Assembly (NCBI RefSeq): GCF_900188445.1
Contig: NZ_FZOR01000009.1
Span: forward strand, 62,001 to 126,000
Origin: Actinomadura meyerae
GTDB taxonomy: Bacteria > Actinomycetota > Actinomycetes > Streptosporangiales > Streptosporangiaceae
Direction of reading: 5' to 3'
Length of the DNA stretch: 64,000 nt
Positions within the stretch are counted from its first letter, which is position 1. The number at the start of each line of letters is the position of its first letter. Below are positions 15,608-22,238 of the stretch, in pieces. The position numbers were made by a program, and so were the translations under genes. A model generated the notes under the pieces. That model was not told the origin of the DNA. It did not search any database and worked only from the letters and a program-made list of their open reading frames with translations.

Positions 15608-15617
15608 ACTCGCCGGC

Positions 15618-15938
15618 GTGTCGGAGCCCAAGTTCGAAGTCCAGATGCTGCACGACCGTGTCATGATCAAGGTCGAGAAGGACAGCGGAGAGCGCCGCAG
15701 CACCGGCGGCATCGTCATCCCCGCGACCGTCGAGCAGGGGAACCGCCTGGTGTGGGGCGAGGTCTGCGGGGTCGGCCACCACGTGCGGATCGTCAAGCCC
15801 GGCGACCGCGTGCTGTTCCACCCCGGCGACCAGTACGAGGTCGAGATCCAGGGCGAGAACTACCTGGTCATGCGCGAGCGCGACCTGCACGCCATCGCCA
15901 GCGAGCGCCCCGAGCACGGTACCGGCCTCTACCTCTGA
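15618..15938 (+). CDS. GroES-like co-chaperonin
   Basis: 106 residues with the cpn10 fold pattern: QMLHDRVMIKVE at the start, RRSTGGIVIPATV where the mobile loop lies, VGHHVRIVKPGDRVLFHPGDQYEV, and YLVMRERDLHAIA at the end. It is a stand-alone copy with no groEL beside it, diverged from the canonical GroES (DRVLVKPLEAEETTASG type), and could be a specialised paralogue. The start is a GTG 10 bp after the epimerase stop, with no clear ribosome site. Role inferred from family only. Confidence 0.82.
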   Translation: MSEPKFEVQMLHDRVMIKVEKDSGERRSTGGIVIPATVEQGNRLVWGEVCGVGHHVRIVKPGDRVLFHPGDQYEVEIQGENYLVMRERDLHAIASERPEHGTGLYL

Positions 15939-15965
15939 CCGCGTCCCGGCCCGCCCGCCGTTTTT

Positions 15966-15973
15966 CACTAGTG
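15966..15973. promoter_or_regulatory. ACTAG-containing palindrome upstream of the COG2345 regulator
   Basis: CACTAGTG, a perfect 8-bp palindrome, follows a TTTTT tract and lies 20 bp before the regulator start. A similar T-tract plus ACTAG palindrome lies upstream of the copper operon at 20011-20024, which suggests a shared operator. Confidence 0.4.
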
Positions 15974-15993
15974 GATATGCATAAACTCGGGCC

Positions 15994-16740
15994 ATGGACG
16001 ACCGCGAATGGGTGGACGCGGAGCCGGCGGCGGCCGAGGCGGGGCTCGGCGGCAGCCGCGCCCGGGTCCTGCGGGTGGTCCGCGAGGCGGGCGCCGCGCC
16101 GCTCGGCGTGCGCGAGATCGCCGAGCGGGCCGGGCTGCATCCCAACACCACCCGCTTCCATCTCGACGGGCTCGCGGAGGCCGGCCTGGTGCGCCGCGTC
16201 CCCGAGGGCCGCGACCGGCCGGGCCGCCCGCGCATGGTGTACCGCGCCGAGGCGCCGGACGGCCGGCACAGCTACCGGCTGCTCGCCGAGATGCTGGCGA
16301 GCCTGGTCTCCGGGATGCTGCCCGACCCCGAGGGCGCCGCGATCGAGGCGGGCCGCGCCTGGGGCCGCCATCTCGCCGACCCGCCCGCCCCGTTCCAGCG
16401 GCTCGGCACGGCGGAGGCGCTGGAGCGCCTCGACCGGATGATGGCGGACATGGGCTTCCGGCCCGAGATCGAGCACGGCGCGGACCACCCCGGCCCGGAC
16501 GGTCCCGGCGGCCAGGACGGCCGGGACGGCCCGGAGGAGGTGCGCATCCGGGTGCGCAACTGCCCCTTCGGCACGGTCGCCGAACGGCACGCGGACGTCG
16601 TGTGCCCGCTGCACCTCGGCCTGATCCAGGGCGCGCTCACCGAGATGGGCGTGCCGCTGGCGGCGGACCGGCTCGACCCGCTGGTGGAGCCGCACCTCTG
16701 CCTGGCGTACCTGCGGCGCACCCACGACACCGGGCACTGA
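15994..16740 (+). CDS. COG2345 (SufR-like) winged-helix regulator with cysteine cluster
   Basis: 248 residues. The N-terminal winged helix includes PLGVREIAERAGLHPNTTRFHLDGLAEAGLV (residues 36-66) and the wing RPGRPRMVY. The C-terminal sensor half has Cys190 and Cys204 (RNCPFGTVAERHADVVC), His207, His234 and Cys236. The spacing resembles SufR-like regulators that hold an iron-sulfur cluster. It is convergent with, and next to, the nitrite reductase operon. The likely role is sensing NO, oxygen or iron and controlling that operon; this is inference from position and the shared ACTAG element. Confidence 0.8.
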   Translation: MDDREWVDAEPAAAEAGLGGSRARVLRVVREAGAAPLGVREIAERAGLHPNTTRFHLDGLAEAGLVRRVPEGRDRPGRPRMVYRAEAPDGRHSYRLLAEMLASLVSGMLPDPEGAAIEAGRAWGRHLADPPAPFQRLGTAEALERLDRMMADMGFRPEIEHGADHPGPDGPGGQDGRDGPEEVRIRVRNCPFGTVAERHADVVCPLHLGLIQGALTEMGVPLAADRLDPLVEPHLCLAYLRRTHDTGH

Positions 16741-16755
16741 GAGACCGGACGCGTG

Positions 16756-16802
16756 CGCGTGGGCCCGCGGGTCCCCTTCCGGGGTGCCCGCGGGCCCACG
16801 CG
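16756..16802. terminator. Strong bidirectional hairpin
   Basis: Perfect 16-bp arms at 16756-16771 and 16787-16802 enclose a 15-nt loop. It sits between the convergent regulator and copper-operon genes (stops at 16740 and 16819), so it can end both transcripts. Confidence 0.75.
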
Positions 16803-16818
16803 TCGGGATGGGTGCGCC

Positions 16819-17307
16819 TCACCCGCCCTCGCCGGCGGGTTCCGCGCCGGCGGCGGCTTCCGCCGCGGCAGGGTCCGCCGGCTCCCCGGCGGGCCGGCGG
16901 CGCGAGCCGCGCAGGGCGAGTACGATCCCGGCGATCAGCACCAGTTCGGCGGCGCCGCTGAGCACGTCGAGGACGCCGGCCGGCTCCGCCTCCCCCGGCT
17001 CGGGCCCGAACGGCAGGCCGCTCGTCCGGCTCACCGCCCAGAGGGCGAGGACGCCGAGGTTGACGGCGAGCCCGGACAGCAGCACCGGCCGCTCGTCGCC
17101 GGTGTGCGCGAGCACGGCCCACATGAGCTGGAACATGCCGATCGCGCTGAAGAAGACGCCGTAGGCCCACCACTCGTCGAGGTGCTCCGGCACGACGGCG
17201 TAGTGGACGAGCGCGGCGAGCACGGAGCAGGCCGCCGCGGCGCGCCTGGCCGTACGCGCGGGCGAGGCCGCCGGTAGGGCCGTCCTCGCGGCTTCGGTGG
17301 TTGTCAT
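16819..17307 (-). CDS. Four-helix membrane protein of the copper/nitrite reductase operon
   Basis: 162 residues with about four hydrophobic helices (AAACSVLAALVHYAVV, AYGVFFSAIGMFQLMWAVLA, VLLSGLAVNLGVLALWAV, LSGAAELVLIAGIVLAL) and an acidic, Ala-rich tail. GGAGGTGACC directly precedes the ATG. It starts 20 bp after the nirK stop, so it is the third gene of the operon. The ALVHYAVVPEHLDEWW segment contains His and Glu in a membrane-edge position. I do not recognise a named family with an assigned function. A role in copper handling or in passing electrons to NirK is a guess from context. Confidence 0.75.
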   Translation of the reverse strand: MTTTEAARTALPAASPARTARRAAAACSVLAALVHYAVVPEHLDEWWAYGVFFSAIGMFQLMWAVLAHTGDERPVLLSGLAVNLGVLALWAVSRTSGLPFGPEPGEAEPAGVLDVLSGAAELVLIAGIVLALRGSRRRPAGEPADPAAAEAAAGAEPAGEGG

Positions 17308-17327
17308 GGTCACCTCCATGGGAAAGG

Positions 17328-18842
17328 TCAGCCGACCTGGAAGACGCCGAGGCCGCCGGCGGCCATGTTCTTCATCTTGTGGCCGAGGAACGGGTAGGTG
17401 CCGGCGTCGGGGAGGGTGAACTCGACGAAGCCGCCCTGGGTGGGCTGGAGGTCGAGGACCTGCGCGCCGCCCTTCTCCTTGTTGCCCTTGCGCAGCGTGT
17501 AGGCGCCCTCCTTCCAGACCGTGTCGAAGATCGTCCCGACGACGTGGAAGGCGATGTTCTCGTTCGGTCCGCCGTCGTCGATCCACACGCGGACCCGGTC
17601 GCCCGGCTTCACCTTGATCGGGGCGTGGACGTACTGGTTGTGGTAGCCGTTGAAGACCACCGCGTCGTAGTCGCCGGCCTGCATCTTCTTCAGGTCGCCC
17701 GGCTTGCCCTGCGGCCCGAGGTACAGCTCCGACTGGATGAGCACGAGCTCCTTGTCGACCTTCGGCAGGTCCGGCGGGTCGACGATCAGGGCGCCGTGCA
17801 TGCCGTTGCCCATGTGGTAGATCATCGGGTCGGACCCGCAGTGGTAGGTGAAGATCCCGGAGAACCGCGCCGTGAACTCGTAGACGAGCGTCTCGCCCGG
17901 CTTGATGGTCCGCATCTCGACGTTCGGCGCGACCTTCGAGGCGTGGAAGTCGATGGAGTGCCCCATCGAGCCCTTGTTGACCAGCTTGATCCGGAAGGTG
18001 TCGCCGACCTTGCCGCGCAGCGTGGGGCCGGGCGCGGTGCCGTTGTAGGTCCACCGGGTCTGCTTGACGCCGGGCGCGACCTCGATCTCCTTCTCGGTGA
18101 CGGTGAAGGTGGCCTCGTGGACGTCCTTGCCGTCGTCGGCGGGCGCCGTCGGGTCGAACGGCTTCCATCCCGCGGCGGGCTTCGCGGCCGGGTCGATCTT
18201 GGCGTTCGCCGTGTCGCCGGTCGCGCCGGAGCCCGCCGCGGCCGCCGTGCCGCCCTCCGCCTCGGTCCCCTTCGCCTCGGCGCCCGCCGCCTTGGTGCTC
18301 TCACCGCCGGTCACGTTGACCTCGACGAGCATGCCCGCGTCCTTGTGACCGGGGATGACGCACCACGCCTGGGTGGACTCGGTGAGCACACCCCAGTGCT
18401 GGGTCTCGGACTTGCCGGGTTCGAGCTGCTTGTTCGTCTTGCCCAGCAGGCTCAGGGTGTGCGCCTGGCTGCCCTTGTTGACGACGTGCACCGTGACGTC
18501 GGCACCTGCCGGGACGGTGACCTTGTTCGGCTTGATGTACATGTCGCCCTCTTCGAATTCGAGGGTGACCTTCTTGCCCTTCCCGGGCAGGGACGCGCCG
18601 GACGAGGAGGACGGCGCGGCGCCGTCCCCGGACGAGGCGAGCGCCCCGTCGTGGTGGTGGCCACCGGGCGCGGCGCCGACCATCAGCAGCCCGACGATCA
18701 GGCCGAGCGCGAGGGCCGCGCTGACGGCGGGCAGGAATCCGTTCAGCGCCGCCGTCCAGCGCCCGCGGGCGGGAACCGGCGGTCCGCCGGAGGCCGGGGC
18801 GTCCGGCTCATCGGTGGTGGACGGCTCATCGGTAGTGGACAT
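17328..18842 (-). CDS. nirK: Copper nitrite reductase (NirK) with N-terminal cupredoxin domain and membrane anchor
   Basis: 504 residues reducing nitrite to NO outside the membrane. Residues 1-30 are cytoplasmic, 31-57 form one membrane helix, and a His/Ser/Gly-rich linker follows. A first cupredoxin (about 88-178) has an intact type-1 copper set His128, Cys161, His166, Met171. The catalytic two-domain CuNiR part (about 235-504) keeps type-1 ligands His295, Cys335, His343, Met348, type-2 ligands His300, His334, His488, and catalytic Asp298 and His433. All copper ligands are therefore present. The tethered cupredoxin probably donates electrons to the enzyme. Other denitrification genes (nor, nos) are absent from the window. 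Confidence 0.92.
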   Translation of the reverse strand: MSTTDEPSTTDEPDAPASGGPPVPARGRWTAALNGFLPAVSAALALGLIVGLLMVGAAPGGHHHDGALASSGDGAAPSSSSGASLPGKGKKVTLEFEEGDMYIKPNKVTVPAGADVTVHVVNKGSQAHTLSLLGKTNKQLEPGKSETQHWGVLTESTQAWCVIPGHKDAGMLVEVNVTGGESTKAAGAEAKGTEAEGGTAAAAGSGATGDTANAKIDPAAKPAAGWKPFDPTAPADDGKDVHEATFTVTEKEIEVAPGVKQTRWTYNGTAPGPTLRGKVGDTFRIKLVNKGSMGHSIDFHASKVAPNVEMRTIKPGETLVYEFTARFSGIFTYHCGSDPMIYHMGNGMHGALIVDPPDLPKVDKELVLIQSELYLGPQGKPGDLKKMQAGDYDAVVFNGYHNQYVHAPIKVKPGDRVRVWIDDGGPNENIAFHVVGTIFDTVWKEGAYTLRKGNKEKGGAQVLDLQPTQGGFVEFTLPDAGTYPFLGHKMKNMAAGGLGVFQVG

Positions 18843-18897
18843 GGACTCACTCCAGTCGTGCGAAACGGGGGGTTCGGGCGGTCCCAGCGGGCCGTGA

Positions 18898-19980
18898 TCA
18901 GGTGATCTGCATCTCCATGACCAGGCCGAACATGCCCTGGGAGCCCTCGGCGTGGGGGAAGATGTGGCAGTGCCAGATCCACTTGCCGGGCTGGTCGGCG
19001 TGGATGAGGACGGTGTAGCGCTCGCCGGGCGCGACGTTGACCGTGTCGGCCTTGTAGGTCCGCTCCAGCGGGAACCCGTCCTTGGCGATGATCACCTGGT
19101 CCACGCCGTGCAGGTGCATCGGGTGCGCCATCGTGCCCGCGTTGACGTAGGTGACCTGCACCCAGTCGCCGACCCGCGCCTTCAGCGGCTTCGTGGCCGG
19201 GAACGACTTCCCGTTCAGCGTCATCCCGATCACGCCGGCGTCCTGGATCTGGATGATCTGCTTCTGGGCGACCTTCTCCTTGTTCGGGGTGGGGACGTCG
19301 CCGAACTGGATCGCCCCCCACAGGCCGCTGCTCACCTGCTTGGTGCCGTTGTAGTGGGAGTGGTACCAGGTGTCCGCGATCCGGGTCACCGGGAACTCGT
19401 AGGCGAACGTCTTCCCCGGCTTGATGGAGTCCTGGGTGACGTTCGGGACGCCGTCCATCCTGTTCGGAAGCTGGATGCCGTGCCAGTGGACGCTCGTCGG
19501 CTCCGGCAGCTCGTTCTTCACCACGATGCGGACCTTGTCGCCGACGTCCGCGCGGATCGTCGGCCCCGGCACCATGCCGTTGAAGCCCCAGGCGTCCACG
19601 ATCTTGCCGGGCTCGACCTCCCACTTCACGGCCTTGGCCGTCAGGTGGAACTCCTTGGTGCCGTCCGCCAGCACCTTGGGGGCGAGGTCCTGCCCGCCCT
19701 GGCCCTCGGTTGCCGCGGGGAAGCTCTTGTCCCGCTTCGCCATGGCGTCGTCCATGGCCTTCCAGCCGTCCGACCCGCCGTCGCCGGACGCGTCGTGCGA
19801 CGTCCCGCCGTGCTCCGCGGCGGGCGACCCGGCCGCCTCCGCCGGTTCCGCGGCGTGCGCGGAACCGGCGGAGTGCGACGCCTCCGCCGGGTTGCCGCGC
19901 GGGAGCGTCCACAGCGCCACGGTCAGCGCGACCGCGAACGCGAGCGCCGCGACGAGCACCCTCGATCTTGCTCCGTCCAT
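18898..19980 (-). CDS. Two-domain multicopper oxidase
   Basis: 360 residues: a signal/anchor helix at 6-26, a low-complexity Ala/Glu/His linker to about 70, then two cupredoxin domains. Copper motifs are HWHG (165-168), WYHSH (205-209), HPMHLHG (286-292) and HCHIFPH (337-343), with Met350 seven residues after the last His, a slightly long spacing. Both type-1 and trinuclear ligands are therefore present. Small laccase-like oxidases of this kind oxidise Cu(I), metals or phenols with O2. It is the first gene of the operon, 55 bp before nirK, so it may oxidise cuprous copper or deal with oxygen for the nitrite reductase. Confidence 0.88.
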   Translation of the reverse strand: MDGARSRVLVAALAFAVALTVALWTLPRGNPAEASHSAGSAHAAEPAEAAGSPAAEHGGTSHDASGDGGSDGWKAMDDAMAKRDKSFPAATEGQGGQDLAPKVLADGTKEFHLTAKAVKWEVEPGKIVDAWGFNGMVPGPTIRADVGDKVRIVVKNELPEPTSVHWHGIQLPNRMDGVPNVTQDSIKPGKTFAYEFPVTRIADTWYHSHYNGTKQVSSGLWGAIQFGDVPTPNKEKVAQKQIIQIQDAGVIGMTLNGKSFPATKPLKARVGDWVQVTYVNAGTMAHPMHLHGVDQVIIAKDGFPLERTYKADTVNVAPGERYTVLIHADQPGKWIWHCHIFPHAEGSQGMFGLVMEMQIT

Positions 19981-20010
19981 CCTGCCGACCCCTCTCGGGC
20001 CCGATTTTTT

Positions 20011-20024
20011 ACTAGCAGGCTAGT
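20011..20024. promoter_or_regulatory. Putative operator of the copper/nitrite reductase operon
   Basis: ACTAGC and GCTAGT (perfect 6-bp arms, AG centre) are flanked by T-tracts on both sides, an AT-rich island in GC-rich DNA. It lies 30 bp upstream of the multicopper oxidase ATG. It shares TTTTT...ACTAG with the element before the COG2345 regulator gene. Confidence 0.55.
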
Positions 20025-20211
20025 TTTTATTGGAGGAAGCAGGGGTGCGTCCATAGGCGCGCACTGTGAGGCGCCGCACAGCGCCGGAGTGTTCAAGAAC
20101 CTGCTGGTCAGGTGCGCGGTCGGGGCGAGGGCATCGACCCGTCGGACGGTCTCCCCGCCCCGCCGCGCCGCCGGGATTTACACCAAATACACTGGTTTTT
20201 TTCTCCGCCCC

Positions 20212-21216
20212 TCAGATGCCGCGCACCGCGGCGATGGTGAAGGGCGTCTCGGGGACGCCGTCCCCGAGCGGGCCGCCCTTGTCGAACTGCGAGCGCACCA
20301 CGTAGAGCGTCCCGTGCCGGCGGACGAGCGTCGTCGGCACCTGAAGCCCGGGGTCCGCCAGCCGGCGTTCGAGCCGGGCCCGCGCACCGTCGGGCGCCAC
20401 GCGCCACCGGGTGAGGACGTTGTCGAGGTTGTTGGCCGTCCAGAGCCGCCCGTGCTGGAGTTCGAGCCCGTCGGCGTTGTGCATGTCGCCGCCCTGGAGG
20501 ACGACCCTGCGCACCGCGCCGGTCGCCGGGTCGAGCCGGTAGAGGTCGCCGCCGAGCATGTCGTCGGTGAGCAGGAACCGCCCGGCCGGGTCGGCGACGA
20601 TCCCGTTGAGGGTGAAGTCGGCGGGGCCGTGCGGGTCGAGGACGCCGTCCAGGTCGAAGGCAACCGCCAGCGTCCCGGTCCCGCCGCGGGCCGCGGCCAG
20701 GTCGCGGAGCGTGACGCGGTAGACGGCGGAGCGGGCGCTGTCGGTCAGGTAGGCGGTGCCGTCCGGGGCGATGGCGAGGTCGTTGACGAACCGCCGGTCC
20801 TCGCCGGGGACGGTGAAGCGGGCGAGCAGCCGCCGGGTCCGGGTGTCGTACACCGCGACGCCGGACGAGGAGTCGGTCACCCAGAGCCGCCCGGCGCGAT
20901 CGACCTCGAGCCCGTTGGCGGTGTGGCGGCCGTCCGCGCCCGCCGGAAGGAAGACCTCGGCGGTGCGCAGGCCGGGCCGCATCCGGTAGATCGTGCCGTC
21001 CGCGAAGGACCCGGCGTAGAGCGCGCCGGTGCCGGGGTCGGCGGCGATGCCCTCCGGGTAGACGCGGTCGCCCGGCAGCACATGGGCCGTGGAGATCCGC
21101 GCCCGGTGCGGCGCCGCGTGGGCGGCGGCGGGCGGGGCCGCGGCGACGGACGCGGGCAGGACCGCGAGGGCGGCGGCGACCGCGGTGGCCGCGGTGGAGC
21201 GGTGAAGGCGGGACAT
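20212..21216 (-). CDS. Secreted SMP-30/gluconolactonase-like beta-propeller protein
   Basis: 334 residues with an export signal (residues 1-35, ending AAAHAA). The rest is a six-bladed propeller: repeated blades such as YPEGIAADPGTGALYAGSFADGTIYRM, TANGLEVDRAGRLWVTDSSSGVAVYD, VNDLAIAPDGTAYLTDSARSAVYRV and LNGIVADPAGRFLLTDDMLGGDLYRLD. Acidic and Asn residues at blade starts (PEG, NGL, NDL, NGI) match the metal site of the SMP-30/NHL group. It may be an exported lactonase or a binding protein; substrate unknown. It is divergent from a MarR regulator that probably controls it. Confidence 0.8.
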   Translation of the reverse strand: MSRLHRSTAATAVAAALAVLPASVAAAPPAAAHAAPHRARISTAHVLPGDRVYPEGIAADPGTGALYAGSFADGTIYRMRPGLRTAEVFLPAGADGRHTANGLEVDRAGRLWVTDSSSGVAVYDTRTRRLLARFTVPGEDRRFVNDLAIAPDGTAYLTDSARSAVYRVTLRDLAAARGGTGTLAVAFDLDGVLDPHGPADFTLNGIVADPAGRFLLTDDMLGGDLYRLDPATGAVRRVVLQGGDMHNADGLELQHGRLWTANNLDNVLTRWRVAPDGARARLERRLADPGLQVPTTLVRRHGTLYVVRSQFDKGGPLGDGVPETPFTIAAVRGI

Positions 21217-21261
21217 GCGTCTCCGTTCGAGTTAATACATTAGAACGGATACGTACGATAG

Positions 21262-21273
21262 TTAGAACTCTAA
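21262..21273. promoter_or_regulatory. MarR-type operator candidate
   Basis: TTAGAACTCTAA has 5-bp inverted arms (TTAGA and TCTAA). A second TTAGAAC copy lies 22 bp away (21240-21246). The whole 21225-21275 segment is AT-rich and separates the divergent propeller and MarR genes, the usual place for MarR autoregulation. Confidence 0.5.
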
Positions 21274-21326
21274 TGCTCGTCAACGGACTTATGTTCGCGC
21301 CCCGATACCATGCGGAGATGACCTCG

Positions 21327-21770
21327 ATGCCCGCCTCGAAGCGGATCGGCTCCCACCTCAAGCACGCCGAGCAGGCGCTCAACGGGGCCAAGTCCGCGGC
21401 GCTGCGTCCGAGCGGGCTCACCGTGCCGCAGTACGCCGCCCTGCTCCACCTCGCCGACAACCCCGGCATGTCGGCCGCCGCGCTGGCCCGCGCGTGCCTG
21501 GTCACCCCGCCGACGATGAACACCGTCCTGAAGAACCTCCAGGAGCGGGGGCTGATCGAGCGCACCCCGCACGAGTGGCACCGCAACATCCTGGAGACCC
21601 GGCTCACCGCCGAGGGCGAGAAGGTGCTGGCGGACGCCGACGCCCGCGCGGTCAGGGTCGAGCGGGGGCTCGCCGCCGAGTTCACCGACGCCGAGCGGGA
21701 GACGCTCATCGCGCTGCTCGGCCGCTGCATCGGCTTCCTCGAAGCCGCCCGCGCCCCGCGCGAGGGCTGA
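21327..21770 (+). CDS. MarR-family transcriptional regulator
   Basis: About 147 residues. Helical dimer arm SHLKHAEQALNGAKSAAL, then the winged helix: LTVPQYAALLHLADNPGMSAAALARACLVTPPTMNTVLKNLQERGLIER and a wing with HRNILETRLTAEGEKVL. The ATG at 21327 is preferred because GGAG lies 9 nt upstream; ATGs at 21318 and 21273 are in frame. MarR proteins usually repress a divergent gene and are relieved by a small-molecule ligand, so the adjacent secreted propeller is the expected target. Confidence 0.87.
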   Translation: MPASKRIGSHLKHAEQALNGAKSAALRPSGLTVPQYAALLHLADNPGMSAAALARACLVTPPTMNTVLKNLQERGLIERTPHEWHRNILETRLTAEGEKVLADADARAVRVERGLAAEFTDAERETLIALLGRCIGFLEAARAPREG

Positions 21771-21839
21771 GACACTCCCCTACGGAACGGGGCGGACCGC
21801 CCGTCCGTCGAACCGGCACACCGAGCACTGGAGGAACCG

Positions 21840-22205
21840 ATGGGCGACGGGATCCAGCACGACAGGTCGGGCCAGCTCAAGCAGATCGAGAGCGGGCTGC
21901 TCCCCGGCGAGCAGATCATCGCGGTCTATGACGCGGTCGGGACGGGCACCGGGTTCATCGGCCTCACCGACCGGCGAGTGATCATCCAGGACCGGAGCTT
22001 CGCCGGCAAGAAGTACGCGATCACCAGCGTGCCCTACTCGAAGATCACCTCGGTGAGCGTGGTCAGCAACAAGTCGTGGGCCGGGTCCTACTTCTCCACC
22101 GGGTCGATCGCGATCAACGTCGGCACGCACACCTACGAGATCGAGTTCCGCGGCAGCGACAAGAGCCACCACGTCCACAACGTGATCCTGCAGTACATCT
22201 CCTAG
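21840..22205 (+). CDS. Bacterial PH-domain protein
   Basis: 121 residues, preceded by GGAGG 5 nt before the ATG. The sequence LLPGEQIIAVYDAVGTGTGFIGLTDRRVIIQDRS followed by ITSVPYSKITSVSVV and a strand-rich remainder is the pattern of bacterial PH-like domains (bPH). There is no membrane segment or signal. Its function is not established; related domains act as protein- or membrane-interaction modules. A GGGCGG-A-CCGCCC palindrome at 21790-21802 lies between it and the MarR gene and may attenuate read-through. Confidence 0.78.
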   Translation: MGDGIQHDRSGQLKQIESGLLPGEQIIAVYDAVGTGTGFIGLTDRRVIIQDRSFAGKKYAITSVPYSKITSVSVVSNKSWAGSYFSTGSIAINVGTHTYEIEFRGSDKSHHVHNVILQYIS

Positions 22206-22238
22206 CGCGCCCTCAGCGACGGGCCGGGCGGGGGCGGG

